A stretch of DNA of 64,000 nucleotides. Origin: Mantis religiosa. Its lineage: Eukaryota; Arthropoda; Insecta; Mantodea; Mantidae. The stretch is taken from positions 106,064,564 to 106,128,563 of the forward strand of contig CM060947.1 in the NCBI GenBank assembly GCA_030765055.1, read 5' to 3'. Shown here one piece after another: positions 11,287 through 23,499 of this stretch. Below the pieces are notes generated by a model. It searched no databases. It was not told the DNA's origin and saw only the letters and a list, made by a program, of their open reading frames with translations. The first letter of the stretch is position 1; the number at the start of each line of letters is the position of its first letter. The position numbers and the translations under genes were made by a program.

Positions 11287-12676
11287 TAATCCTTGTTTCA
11301 CATAAGCTTGCCCCGTATCTCTTAACGGTCACGTGACCTTATCACATCTCATTGGCTGCTCTTGTGTATAGACTATTGTACGGCAAAAATTATTTCATTA
11401 TTTAACATGGTTATATATCTTTATATGTTGGAAGAGAATTGTCAAATTTATATTTTCGTAACGGTTTGAACTAAATATATTTCGCAACAGAGTTGATTTA
11501 TCTGAAATGCATGCTAATTCTTAAACGAAGTTAGGAGGAGGTTCCTTTGCGTTCAAGCTCATGGCACAATAGCACGTGCTTTAGCGGTAGTGATGACATA
11601 TTTTTTTATGTGACTTTTATCACTGACCATGTTTTGAACTGGATGTCATATATCGTCATTCGAAGGTGTGCTGTGCCGAGTACGAGAGCTAAATTATTTT
11701 ACTAATTGTTTATTGCGCGTGTACTTATTATATGTATAATGGCAGAGTCTTCCGCCAGTTTTTCGCTAAAGCATCGCAAGGGAAAACATTTACAAAGCGG
11801 CGAAAAAGTAATTGTGGTGCATGTATTTAATGCACTCACAGAGAAGAATCCGTCTTTGTCAGTGAGAGAAGTCGAACAGCTGTGCTGTGAACTTACAGGT
11901 GTGAGTGTCAGACCCGCAGGAACATCGCGACGTGAAATTGAGACAACAGGAAATCTTACCACTCCAGGCAAAAGCAGGAACAAACAAAAGTGCGTGCCCG
12001 GAGAATGCGATGATTTCATGCGGTGCGTCATGTGCTTAGTTATTTTATTTAGAAATAAACTCCCTGACATAAATAAAATTTTGTCTGCTGTAAATGAGGA
12101 TGCAGATTTACAAATTTCAGCAGATCTAGTCTGTATAGATTGCTTATAAGCTGGGCTTGTGAAGGAAAAAAGAGGTAAGAAAAATTTGTTAAGAGACAGA
12201 GGCGATATTGCTGGGTGGGGAAGACGTTATTTAAGGACAATCAGACTACTACTAAGGACTACTTTGACGAGACTTGGGTGAATAAAGGACACACGACAAG
12301 TATGGCGAGACACGACTTTTAAGACTGAAAGACAAGTATTTTTGCAAAGTATTTGTGCTGGTTTAAAAAAAATATATCCCAGTAGAAAAGGCCAAAGGCC
12401 TTTCATTATAAACTTGTTTCAGTTTCATTGCTCATTCATTCAGTTTCAACTTGCTCAGTTTCATTATAAACTTGTATTTTTGCATGCCTTCATATCCTTA
12501 TTTGTATGATTTTATTTATCTTCCTGGCAACTATTATGATGTTTACTGCAGGTTTAAATTTGAAGAGAATGCATGGCCTATGGCGCGAAAGCGTTAGCCA
12601 ATGAGGGTGAGGGGGAAGATAGCTGCACGCGGAGTGATATATGTCAGCGGGGCAAGGTTATACGAAACAGAGATTA
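11287..12676 (+). mobile_element. Tc1/mariner-superfamily element with 30-bp TIRs and TA TSD
   Basis: The left end TAATCCTTGTTTCACATAAG followed by CTTGCCCC, and the reverse complement of the right end, TAATCTCTGTTTCGTATAAC followed by CTTGCCCC, form an imperfect 30-base inverted repeat. TA lies at each extreme (11,287-11,288 and 12,675-12,676), as expected for TA-target duplication. Subterminal ATTGGCT and AGCCAAT motifs are also in inverted positions. A broken transposase frame lies between (see 11,739). At about 1.39 kb it has both ends but too little coding length for a full transposase. Confidence 0.75.
11739..12300 (+). pseudogene. IS630/Tc1-like transposase, N-terminal half
   Basis: A good ATG at 11,739 opens a frame starting MAESSASFSLKHRKGK and containing SGEKVIVVHVFNALTEKNPS and a REVEQLCCELTGVSVR helix-turn-helix-like segment, as in DNA-binding domains of insect IS630-type transposases. 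The original frame is lost within about 60 codons of this region, and later pieces appear in other frames: KLPDINKILSAVNEDADL, then YFDETWVNKGHT near 12,262-12,297. In the latter, D at 12,266 would be the first catalytic aspartate. Nothing resembling the second D or the last D/E follows before the right end, so the C-terminal catalytic half is deleted. The subfamily is not assigned. Confidence 0.6.
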
Positions 12677-13801
12677 GTTTATGAAAATAAATATTTGTTG
12701 TAAGTAGTGTGAAAAGCTTATATTATAAATAAGTAAAATATGAAGCTATTAACAGTGAAGCAAACAAATATGTACAAATTGTTATATTTGTATATAAAGA
12801 TTATATTATGTTTGCATAGAAAAATCAGTCGAGATCAGCGCTCGTATGTTTTACAGAAGGGATAAATTTTGGTCAAAATTTTGAACCTATTTTCAGTAGG
12901 ATTCCATTATAGTGGAATTTACAATGAGGGAAATTCCCAAATTGCAATAAAATCCTAAATGTTGAGAGTTAATCTATGTAAATTATCCAGAATTATATAT
13001 TAATTTAAAATGTATATTAACATTTCATTCATTTCCAGCCAAGTAGCCTATCAAATTGTATAATTTTTTAGATGCGCATCGCTATAATGGTCTCAAGTCA
13101 GTTACCTGTAGATCTATAACTTGATTACCATACCCTTACAGTTTATAGTCCATTTTATAATTATCCTGACATCGCATTCAACGCCAGCGTGCTAAAGGAA
13201 AGCATTCTATCCTAGAGGAGTACTAAACTACCTCGTAATCAATCCACCATCCTCAAACAAAAGCAGCCATCCTAAACCATCCCAAAAAGAAAATCATATC
13301 TGTGGTTAAACCCTATCCTGGGTGGGCACACAGCAACAATCTTCGGGCTAACACAGCCTGCCAGTACCTGCGATGCGATGTTTACAGTATTCTGATCTCT
13401 CTGATTGGCTTGATATCGATCGCTACTGAATAGAAGCGGGATAGCAATGTATTCTTCTCCAACCAATGAAGGATGCGAACAAATCTACACCTTAGTTGCA
13501 ATGTCAGTCTAATTATAAAATGGGATATAAGGTATATCCAGTCTTCTTTCTAAAGAAAAACGAGTTCTAACTGAGGTTACAGGTTATGTACATAACGTAA
13601 CGCGACTTGTTGAGATGCGACGTAGGTAAAACTCTAACATATGTTTTATTAATTATTGAGTTATTTAAGTTTGATTTAAAGTAGCTTGTGTGTTGGCCCA
13701 TGTCATTATTCTCCTTTCCATTGCCCTAAGTTTTATTGTGAAGGAAATAATTCCAATCAGTTGGTGCGATGGAGACCATCTGCAATACTTCAGCAAGAAC
13801 G
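12677..13801. other. No recognisable gene
   Basis: AT-rich spacer. A more GC-balanced stretch at 13,270-13,490 contains a 64-codon minus-strand frame without a recognisable motif. Confidence 0.45.
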
Positions 13802-14045
13802 TACGCCTCTGTAGCATATGTTGTAGCGTGTCTGCCTTACGTACAAGAGGCCCCGAGTTCGAATCTCTGTCAAGGTGAGTTATCTGGATATGATATGTGG
13901 AGCTTTCTCCTTACTCTGAAAAATGAATGTCGGATATAACTAAACTCTATGGACAGTCTATGGACCCAAGGCTCATTTGAGCATCATTTCATCCTTTTCA
14001 TTCATCGTCCGATATGACTTAACGTTGAAGGATGTTAGCTTTTTT
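13802..14045 (+). mobile_element. tRNA-derived SINE, family A (copy 2)
   Basis: Diverged copy of the SINE at 6,700. It has GTAGCGTGTCTGCC, box B-like GAGTTCGAATCTC, the GAGCATCATTTCATCC block and CATTCATCGTCCGATATGAC, ending in a T/A-rich tail. No clear target duplication. It lies immediately upstream of the hAT remnant. Confidence 0.75.
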
Positions 14046-14095
14046 TAAATTAAATTTTTGCTATTATTCGGTCGCCTGAGATCTGTAAATATTGC

Positions 14096-15813
14096 AACGC
14101 ATCGAAGTAGAGCATATCAGGAGGCAAAGCAAAAACATAATGAGCAAGTCGAAAAAAATATATCAAGGATAATAGATTGCATCAAATGCTGTGGAGCTTG
14201 CTTTGCCTGGGCACGATGAGACCGAAATATCAGGTAATCGTGGCGTGGGTTTAGGTCTTATAAATCTCATTGGAGTCTGGATAATGTGGTAAAAGGGTTA
14301 TCTAAGACCACCAAACTCGATGCATGTTGGAAGTGTGCCATGAAGAAATTGAAAAATAATTGAAGGAGGTGGCTTACGTTGCTATCATAGCAGATAAAAC
14401 TACTGACAGATGTTAAGAAATTCAGTACGATTTGGTTTATAGATATAAAAGAAACGATTTTATACATGAACGGCTTTGGGGCGTTTTTAAAGCTACAGAT
14501 CAGACCACCAATTGTATTTCATGTTGTATTTTGAAAGAAGCTGGCACCATTTTTCAGGACGATCGCCTAAAAATAATTTCTCAGACTAATGATGGTGCAT
14601 CTGTAATGAGCGGTAACACAGGGGGCGTACAGATCAAAGTGAGAGAAACACTACCCTCTCACGCAATATGTGCACTGTTACACACATAGTTAAATCTGAT
14701 AAAAGACTGCAAAGGAATATCCTAGCAGAATGATTTTGTGAACCATTCTCTATCGGCTTTTCCAGCATTCTTTTCAATATCTACCCAACTTTTGACAGCG
14801 TTGGAAGCAACTGTTGCTCGGAGAGCGCCTCGAGGCTCGCAACTATGCATATACGAGCATAGAGAATCCTTGATAGACTGTTTTGATGAGCTATAAAAAG
14901 CTTAATCGGACAAGTCAGTGCAAGAAGCTAGCAGCTTGCGTCACAATTTGAAGGATGGAAAATTTAATCTCTGGCTCACTTTTTTCTAGAAAGTTGTGTC
15001 TCATATTGATATGTTATATAATCAGCTTCAGGCACGACAGGTCGATGCAGTAAAAACAAAAGCTGCGAATCAGTGTTTCGTCAAAACCATCAACATCGTG
15101 TGTTTTATAACGGGCGATATAACTCAGATTGAATCATGTAATTCTCAAGATCAAAAATACGTCGTAGGGAAACGAACTTAGCAACAGAGGTTAAAGAAGT
15201 ATGTGAACGAATAATATTAGAGTTACAAGGATGCTTCGAGTCTACGGAACATCTGGATGCTGCAAAACTAATGGAGGCCGAAAACTTTGAATTATTTTCT
15301 CGAGTGTTTCCTGAAACAGAACTGAGCACTGTCAGTGATTTTGAACTTGACAAAAGCAAACTTCGAACCAAACCCAGCGTTTTGTATCAACATTTGGAAT
15401 TAAGGAAGACAGTATGTGCCCTACCGCTATTAAAGTTAATACTGACGAACAATCTTAAAAATACGTTTAGTGAAATGACCAAGGTTTCAAGAGTTATTGT
15501 GATAATTCCCATATCTACTGCAGAACCAGAACGCTATTTATCGTGTTTGAAGAGGATAAAAACCCCTCTGAGGAACTGCATGACTCAGAATCGACTCACC
15601 TCTGTGGCTATGCTATCTATAGAGAAAAAGCTTATCACAGGTATGCAGGATTTTAATGACGGAGTGATCGACAAATTCTGCGTGAAGAATAATCTCAGAA
15701 AAAGATTAAAAAGACTTCATTTTTCGAAACTAGGTTATTTGCATGCACCTTTTCTCGTAGCACGCTGTTACTTTTTGGTGCGAGCCGCCACTGCTCCATA
15801 CATAAAGTCATAA
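14096..15813 (+). pseudogene. hAT-superfamily transposase (ZMYM1-like), degenerate
   Basis: A long decayed coding region can be followed through several frames. It starts near 14,101 with HRSRAYQEAKQKHNEQVEKN, then has EVAYVAIIADKTTDR (14,369-14,413), the motif holding a catalytic-region D in this group, then QYDLVYRYKRNDFIHERLWG. A 180-codon open frame at 15,271-15,813 covers the C-terminal dimerisation region, including VIIPISTAEPERYLSCLKRI and RLTSVAMLSIEKKL. The last blocks match the hAT C-terminal pattern (T-S/A-x-x-E-R...L-K-R-I-K...R-L...L-x-S-I-E). Numerous frameshifts and stops make it inactive. I did not find its terminal inverted repeats or 8-bp duplication. Confidence 0.8.
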
Positions 15814-16079
15814 ACTTTCTATACTTCGTTTCACTGAGTTATATGTTTCGCAATCTCATGAAAATCAGATAGGTATTTCTACGTGCATTTGTTTACCAGC
15901 CGAATGTGGCACCATGTTGTTGAATATCGATATTACATTAAGGCTTGACATTTGTAGGTGATCTTCCTGGAACAATACTTATCTACTGAGTACTCTACGA
16001 AACTATGCAGGATTGAAACAGAAAAAAAGAAACACTGACAACGCTTAGTATGTTGCGCAGGGCAGCACACTGATCGTTG

Positions 16080-16324
16080 CCCGCCTCGGTGGCGTAGATG
16101 GTAGCGTGTCTACCTCACGTTCAAGATATCCCGATTTCGTATCTCGGTCAGGGTGAGTTACCTGAAAAAGGATTTTTCCGGGGTTTTCCCTTATCCTGAT
16201 AGACGAATGACGGGTAACTCTAAGCTCCATGGACCCCGGACTCATTTGAGCATCATCTCACCCATTTCATTCATCGTCCGATATGACTTAACGTTGGAGG
16301 ACGTAAATTCCAACAACAAAAAAG
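16080..16324 (+). mobile_element. tRNA-derived SINE, family A (copy 3), with imperfect TSD
   Basis: The best-preserved head of the family in the window: GCCCGCCTCGGTGGCGTAGA, then GGTAGCGTGTCTACC, followed by the family body and a tail with AACAACAAAAAAG. The flanks AGCACACTGATCGTTG (16,064-16,079) and AAGCACTGATCATTG (to 16,340) look like a diverged target duplication. It sits just upstream of a mariner-like transposase fragment. Confidence 0.8.
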
Positions 16325-16329
16325 AAAGC

Positions 16330-17015
16330 ACTGATCATTGTTTAAGGACACCGTGTCCGAAAACGCACGTTTTGGGATATCGTAGAACGTCAAAGTTAGA
16401 GAACTGGTGCCCTAAGTACATGTTTGAGCGGACGAAAATCCACGTGTGCCGATCGTTCAAAGTCACCAACACACGTTTAGTATCAACCTCTGGGCTGGAA
16501 TAATTTCTAACCATATCAGTGATCCAAACTTACTCCCAAACAGAGCAATAGGACCGATCTACCTCGCATTTCTTAGATATATTTTCCCTTACCTATTGGA
16601 GGACGTCCTTCTACACATTCGGCTGGTAATATGGCTGCAACACGATGGAGTTCCAGCACACTTTGAGCGAAAAGTGTGGAATCGCACCCCAATCTATGGA
16701 TTGGCAGAGGGATCCAGTTCATGGCAAGCACGATGACACGATGTGACACCACTGGACTATTTCCTGTGGAGTAGTATGAAAATGAAATGTGTAGTGTTTA
16801 ACACCCGCTTTTACTACATACAGCACCGCAGGCGGGGAGTAATATGAAAACTATGGTGTACGCTACAACTGTAACGTCAGAAAAGTATCTCATTGCACGA
16901 GTACATGAAGCGATTGCCATTCTTTCAGGCCAACCACACTTATTGGAGCACGTACGTGAAGCCCAACGCCACCAATGTAGGCTCTGCATTGACGTAGGAG
17001 GTACCCAGTTTAAAC
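16330..17015 (+). pseudogene. mariner-like (Tc1/mariner superfamily) transposase fragment
   Basis: Pieces in several plus-strand frames keep the usual order: SHQHTFSINLWAGII (16,460s), IGPIYLAFLRYIFPYLLEDV, then WLQHDGVPAHFERKVW (16,630-16,680), where the D is a catalytic-type aspartate. Further on come MKTMVYATTVTSEKYLIARV (16,844 on) and CRLCIDVGGTQF (about 16,976), the C-terminus. The N-terminal DNA-binding part is absent, the frame shifts at least twice, and the Penelope copy begins immediately after its end. Similar transposases are common in insect genomes. The precise subfamily is not assigned. Confidence 0.65.
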
Positions 17016-17020
17016 CCCAG

Positions 17021-17397
17021 TTTTAAGGTCGGTTACCAAGAGGAGCTGAACTGAAATCCAGCTTCACGATTAAGCGTTACTAGAAATCCGTCGAATTAGG
17101 AAGCAAAGATCAATACAGCTTGATAATCGAGTCAAGAGTTACGTTTCTTTGACACAATTTTCTATACTCACGCCATCTCCTGACCTGGCATTTAATTTAC
17201 TGAAAAGAGTCTTTTGTTCAGTAATTCCAATTTTGATAGTGTTTTGTCTTTGTTTATAGTTGTGTTATATCCAGTATTTCATTTGTGGTTATAACGTTTT
17301 ATAAATATCTTGATGACGTAAGAGATGTACACTCCCGAAACGTTGATATCTAATCATCTTTTCACCTGACTGGCTGCCCGAGAAGAAAGTGAGCGTA
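17021..17397 (+). mobile_element. Penelope-like element 3' end with inverted 5' segment
   Basis: Bases 17,082-17,397 are nearly identical to the 3' end of the Penelope-like copy at 49,655-49,958, ending in the same AAAGTGAGCGTA. Bases 17,021-17,076 are the reverse complement of 49,596-49,649, the segment that should lie immediately upstream. The copy is therefore 5'-truncated with a short 5' inversion at the junction, as produced by twin priming during target-primed reverse transcription. It directly follows the mariner fragment. Confidence 0.8.
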
Positions 17398-18392
17398 TTC
17401 GTCACCACGAAAGCTTCATGTCTTATTTTAAAATAATTATATTACTTATTCGGAAAAATGATGTAAGCTCTTGGCATCTGGGAGTATAATTATGGATTCA
17501 TAAGTGCAATAACATACATAGCAAACAGAAGGGAAAAAATCGTTAAAATCGGTATTGGAACTCAATCTATAACTTTATGTGTTTTTTTTTTCAGGAATTG
17601 GAGATGTAGTTCCCATCATGAATCGAAGAGTATTTAACACCTTAATATAATTAAATTTGTAAATCATGAACTATATTAAACGATAACATATACTAATCCA
17701 CTGAGTTTTCGTTTTTTGAACCAGCAAAAATTCTCTTTAAACCAATTCAAAGTAGCCATAATTAGATTAAGTTGAACGAATTCAGCTTGTTGAAATTTGA
17801 GATTATCTGCTCTTCTATAAACATTTTCCTCGCTATAGTGAATGTGAAATATGGCAGAATATTACAGCCTTTTTATAAGTAAGGACATTAGCTGGGGATG
17901 TTAAGAACGTCCTATAAAGTCATGTTCTGGGTAAACATAGCAATATATGGAGCATCGAGTAATAGTTTGCCTAAAAAGTATATTAATTACAGACAGTACA
18001 TATGAACACTTTTGACCCAACATCGTGAAACTATTGTTTAAATATCACACGCAATTTTCTTGAACATTCAAAATCATGTTGCTAGCTTACCGTCATTACC
18101 TGCTTCTCCTCTTGCAAAGTCTCTGAACCAAAATTTCGAGTTACGTATAATTAGCAGACTTTAGTTATAGCTAGTACAGTACATTGTTTTTGGCAAGCAT
18201 TAGAATAAGTAAGTACAATTCTAATAGTTTGTATCAAAGTTAGGAAAAATACATTTTAAGTGATCTTAATTTTAGTGCCATTTATTCTCTACATTTTAAG
18301 TTAGGTCTATAATTATCCGGCTTTGGCAAGAGAAGCTAAACAGAACCCAAAAAAATTTTAATAGATAGTTATGATTTTATATTATAGAATGC
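17398..18392. other. No recognisable gene
   Basis: AT-rich spacer without open frames of note or identifiable repeats. Confidence 0.5.
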
Positions 18393-18425
18393 ACATTGGA
18401 CTGGACTAGACTGCGCTACGGAGGG

Positions 18426-19098
18426 TGTGATGATGATGATGTGTATTAGGGCGCTCTACTACAGAGATTATCAGCGCCCTTTGAAGAATTAATCATGGCA
18501 AAAGCCAGATATAAATATTTCTAAAACAGAATAAAAGTGTAAATAATCTTATAATAAATACATGAACATAACAAACTACACAAAAAGAAATATAGATCTA
18601 AACTGCCAAAAATTCTCTTCATTAAATCCTAAAGTCTAACCTAGAAAAGAATCTAAATACCTTCTCCACTACTGTGTTATCGTCCGCTAGCATTTCTGCA
18701 AATCTGGCCGGCAGCTGCAGAGAAGTCATAAAGTGTGCTAGAGCAAAATACTAGCAGCACGTGTCGTACAGATAACGCTTCATTGCAAAACGGAAACAGT
18801 GGAGAAGGCTCCTTTTTAAATAGAAAACTATGAGTAAAAAACCAGTGCCCAATACGCAACCGAGCCAAATTCACCTCCTCGTGACGAGATGACCGACAGG
18901 AGGTAACCCAGGCAATCGGAAGCTGTTTCACAGATATAAGTTTATTATTGCGGAGAGCGGACCACTCTTCCTGCCAGCAGGTTTGCACACCTCTCCGCAA
19001 TACGGCCCTAAAATCTTCCGATGTCACAGATGGTACTCGAACCCTGGGCTTCATGTTAGCCGTCTTGGCTGCCGAATCCGCCATTTCATTCCCCCGCA
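18426..19098 (-). mobile_element. 5'-truncated LINE inserted in SINE B, with 13-bp TSD
   Basis: Flanked by perfect GCGCTACGGAGGG at 18,413-18,425 and 19,099-19,111. The 3' tail, read on the minus strand, ends in (ATC)n next to a potential stem formed by AGGGCGCT...AGCGCCCT. The other end cuts into coding sequence, the usual 5' truncation of target-primed insertions. The same 3' UTR recurs at 8,029-8,245. Confidence 0.88.
18677..19098 (-). pseudogene. LINE ORF2 C-terminus (RNase H end and Cys/His tail)
   Basis: The frame begins at the truncation point with GGNEMADSAAKTA, matching the G-N-E-x-A-D-x-x-A-K block at the end of RNase H domains in I/Jockey-type non-LTR retrotransposons. It continues with NLARLRIGHWFFTHSFLFKK and PLFPFCNEALSVRHVLLVFC, where C...C...H...C positions are partly kept, as in the C-terminal zinc-knuckle-like region. 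About 135 codons remain open. The upstream endonuclease and reverse transcriptase are missing through truncation. The clade is inferred from the RNase H block only. Confidence 0.7.
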
Positions 19099-19834
19099 GC
19101 GCTACGGAGGGGATTCGACACGGAGATCCAAACTTGGTCTATTGTACCCATGCCCCCAAGTGGGCACCTCGGGAGAAAGGATGAGGCGAGAGGAGACAGA
19201 GGGTGGCCGTCCAAAGGAACCACGAGATTGTTCCTACACTTTACCATTTGGAAACTCCCCGATAGGCCAGAACAACCGACATCCCACCCATCTGTGGTCC
19301 GGAAACGGCTGCACCAGACCGGATTCGGAGACCAGAAATCTTCCTACCGGAGCAGGAAGTTTTACCAAGAGCATATAATCCTGCCATGATATGCCGAGAC
19401 ACTCGCCGACACTTCTACCCTAAAAGAGACTACCAGATGTGACCTACCCAGCACTTGCCTGACAACCCCCCCCCCAAAACGAAGAAACCCATGGGTAAGG
19501 TAGGTCGGCCACCGGAATCGAACCTGGACCTCCCGAATGCAGGCCACAGAAGAAATCGCCTGAGCCATCCCGCTCGGTGAAGGCACTCTGAAAGCTTTAG
19601 ACAGTGAAAGAAATGGGTATGAAAGAGATATTTTAAATACAGAATCAAAAGCACTAACAGTGAACTAAGCATGCTACTCCGGTTAAATAAATGCATACAT
19701 AATACAACATGTGCAGAAAATCTGATTTGGTGCTTTCCTCTTAGATATACAGAGATTCCTCGTATGAAATATGATCTGTTGGACTCATATGACCTTTTCT
19801 GCTTACTTTTCCACGAAGCATTCTTACAAATAAA

Positions 19835-21090
19835 TAGTTGGTAGGCAGAGATAGGAGATATAATGGAAAAAATAGAAATGGGAGATATATTGAAATTAGA
19901 GGAAAGGAATACAAGCGATGTCGGTATATTGGCAAAATGCAGAATAGAAGCATTGGGGAAGTCTAGAAAATATGAAATCATTACAATTTTACAAGAAAAT
20001 GAAAATAATTTGGGGACAACAAGTATATGTTGTTGTTGTTGTTTTTAAATGCTAGACTTTGGCAATGAAGCCTTTAGCTCACTTGCTCTCCAATATTTCT
20101 GTGTAGTGGGTCCGGCAGGTAGGGCTTCACAGGTTAAAAGATGTTCTTCAGGAATTTCCTCTTCTTCGTTGCACAGAGGAAAATTTGAACTTGTATAAAT
20201 TCCTATTCTGTGTAAGTGTTTGACCAAATAATTAAGTTCCGTAAGTAATCTAAAATTTTACGGGCCCAAATGACCATGATGTCGACGGGCCCTTAAAAAC
20301 CACACTCACTCACTCACTCTAAAATTTAATCTGGAGGTTAAAGTGAGTGGTTGATGTAACCACCATTACAAGCAAAAAATTGGTGTGCACTTAAAAACTG
20401 GTTAAATTTATGCTATTTAAAACATGACAAGTCCTTCAGATAAATTTTCCGGAGGTAAAATAGTCCCCCGTTCGGATCTCCGGGTGGGGATATCTGCAGG
20501 ATGTCAATTACAGAACACCCTCAAAATTCTCCAATGGAATGCAGGAGGACTTTCACAGAGTAAAAAAATGGAACTTCAAAAAGTCATACAAGAAGTATAT
20601 GTAGATTACTGCAATAGGCAGCAGAGAGAAGGGTTAGCTTGGATGAGAACAGGAACAACATATCCAAGAGGGATAAGAGGTGGGGAAAAGGGAATTTGTA
20701 AATTGTGTGGGGGAAAAGAAAGCATGGAACACTATGTAACAGAATGCGAGGAAGTTGCATTGTGCAGAAAAAAATGTTTGGTAGAAAAAATGGGAGAAAG
20801 TAGAGAAGAGGATAGTGGCTATAAAAATGTTAACGGGAAAGGAGGAAAAGAAGGTAAGAAGTAATGGTGAGTTCTTGTAGAAAGTAAAAGAAAAATGGGC
20901 AAGAAGTGTAAAGAATATAAGAAAGGAAGATGGCGGGGGCGCGAAAGAATGGGGCTAATTAAGTAACAAGGAGGCTTGGAGATTAAGAGCTACCTGGCGA
21001 AACAAAAGACCAGGGTGTCATGCAAGCCAAGATAGCAACAAGTTAAAAACAAATAAACGTAGCCTAAAGTTGTAAATTGTAAAATTTCGG
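19835..21090 (+). mobile_element. LINE family L copy (C-terminal part), split by another LINE
   Basis: Two pieces, 19,835-20,029 and 20,602-21,090, match the C-terminal coding and 3' UTR of the better copy at 23,290-25,841: GDI...RLEERNTSEV-type sequence, then VDYCNRQQREGLAWMRTG, then the knuckle CKLCGGKESMEHYVTEC (C-x2-C-x7-H-x4-C), then the 3' end TGGAATATGCACA. They are separated by a 563-bp insertion flanked by AAGTATATG. Stops and indels make it inactive. Confidence 0.8.
20030..20592 (-). mobile_element. Twin-primed (5'-inverted) LINE insertion with TSD
   Basis: Flanked by AAGTATATG at 20,021-20,029 and 20,593-20,601. The left part (20,030 to about 20,310) is on the minus strand: a 3' tail of AAC repeats and a C-terminal frame KHLHRIGIYTSSNFPLCNEE...EEHLLTCEALPAGPTTQKYW, with C-x2-C...H...C spacing partly kept. 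The right part (about 20,420-20,592) is on the plus strand and encodes LKILQWNAGGLSQSKKMELQ, the start of an endonuclease domain (I-L-Q-W-N-A-x-G-L). Opposed 5' and 3' segments between one duplicated target are the mark of twin priming. The two parts are assumed, not shown, to come from one family. Confidence 0.7.
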
Positions 21091-22377
21091 AATATGCACA
21101 GTAAATAATTCAGTTCAATATTATTCTGTTTACTGAATATTAATAGAGATAAACTTCCATTCACTCACGTATTACATTTACTCATTTCGATTTATGTATA
21201 TAGGTATAATATGAAATATACAGTAGAGTAAACAGATGTTTCAAAAGGTAGGTGGATATGTTATGCTTTGAAATTCTATGTGGCTCTGCGTTTTTAACAA
21301 TAACTATTATTTGTGCGTAGTACAATTTTTCTGTGTCTCACGGTTTAACAATTATATAAAATTCATAAAGAAAGAAGTGGACTTCAAGGTATTAGCATAA
21401 ACTTCAAGATATTTATGTTGTCACTCACATATATAAAACATTTGGATCTTTAATCAAAATTATGTAGCTATTTGTGAGAAAATTAAAGATTTTCAAAATA
21501 TTTTCAGAATAAATGCCTAGTGAGTGCGAAATATTCTTGCGAAGTTACCGAAATTTACTAACTGGGCAACTTTTCTTTTTTTACTTGTACTGTTTTACAG
21601 ACATGGAAACAGACCTTTTTTCTATACTTTCTGTTCTTCTTTTTTCTGAGATACAGGGAGTTTTAAAATTATATTCCTAGAAAACTCACGCTATCGAACT
21701 TGTAGGTGTAGCACAATATTTCCTTCACTTACTAACTATTAAATAAAGAAAGTAAAAATAAGTTACAGTAGTTTCTTTGAAACAAAAGGTATACACAATA
21801 ATTTTTTTTCTGTTCACAAACCCCTTCTAATTTTGGCGATTTAAACAAATTTGAAATGTGGGGAAAATGTTATTCAAACGGGATATTTCCAAAATACTTG
21901 TGGTATTTTATAAGGGAAAAATAAATTCTTTTCTATATAAGTATAATAATTAAATAACAAGAATCCTAGATGGTTGTGCTGTGTTTAATTCAGACGCCCT
22001 CAGTGTGTATACGTGTGATCACACAGCAGAAGACAAAACCACCAAATTCCTCGCATACCCAATGAAGCATGTCCACCCTTATGACCCATGTTAACCGGCT
22101 ATGAAGATGACAGAAGAACGTGGATAACGCTGGTATTTAAACCTCATAATTGCGAAACACAAAAAGAAAACGTCGCAGGTCCTGAGGTCCTACTAAGGGA
22201 GTGGACAAGGGATAAGATTGCCTTCGTTATCATCTGCAGCACAGTCGAACCTCGACCTACTTGGTCTAGTTGTTTGAGGTTTGTATCTAGTGTTGCATGT
22301 TTGATGCCTGCCCATGATATTTTTAACACCCTGATATGACCCTAGCAATTGCTAATACTATTATTAAACTAATGTTG
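21091..22377. other. No recognisable gene
   Basis: AT-rich spacer. An 83-codon frame at 22,088-22,339 lacks recognisable motifs. Confidence 0.45.
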
Positions 22378-23286
<909 letters not shown>

Positions 23287-23499
23287 GACGGAAAAAATAT
23301 GGAAAGCAATAAGAGGTGTAGTCAGGAAAGAGGAGGCAAAAAAACAGGATTAAAGCAAATGAATGGCAGATATATTTCAGGGAGCTGATAGGGGAGGGGA
23401 GAAAGTTAAAATTAGAAATAAGAGATTTGGGAACAATAGAAATAACAAATGGAGATCTAGATAGGCATTTCGCAGTGCAAGAGGTGTACCAACAATTAA

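Larger units (their letters stand above)
18393..19585 (-). mobile_element. tRNA-derived SINE, family B (copy 2), interrupted by a LINE
   Basis: The head on the minus strand has a box A-like TGGCTCAGGCG (plus 19,557-19,567) and box B GGTTCGATTCC (19,514-19,524). The body is collinear with 1,087-1,636. The tail end is split: its last 33 bases lie at 18,393-18,425 and the rest resumes at 19,099, with a LINE between. The 13-base junction repeat GCGCTACGGAGGG proves the interruption. Confidence 0.75.

Noticed and set aside
20424..20864. 146-codon ORF as a host gene
   Set aside because: It is a chance fusion of an inverted LINE endonuclease start with the C-terminus of another LINE across an insertion junction.
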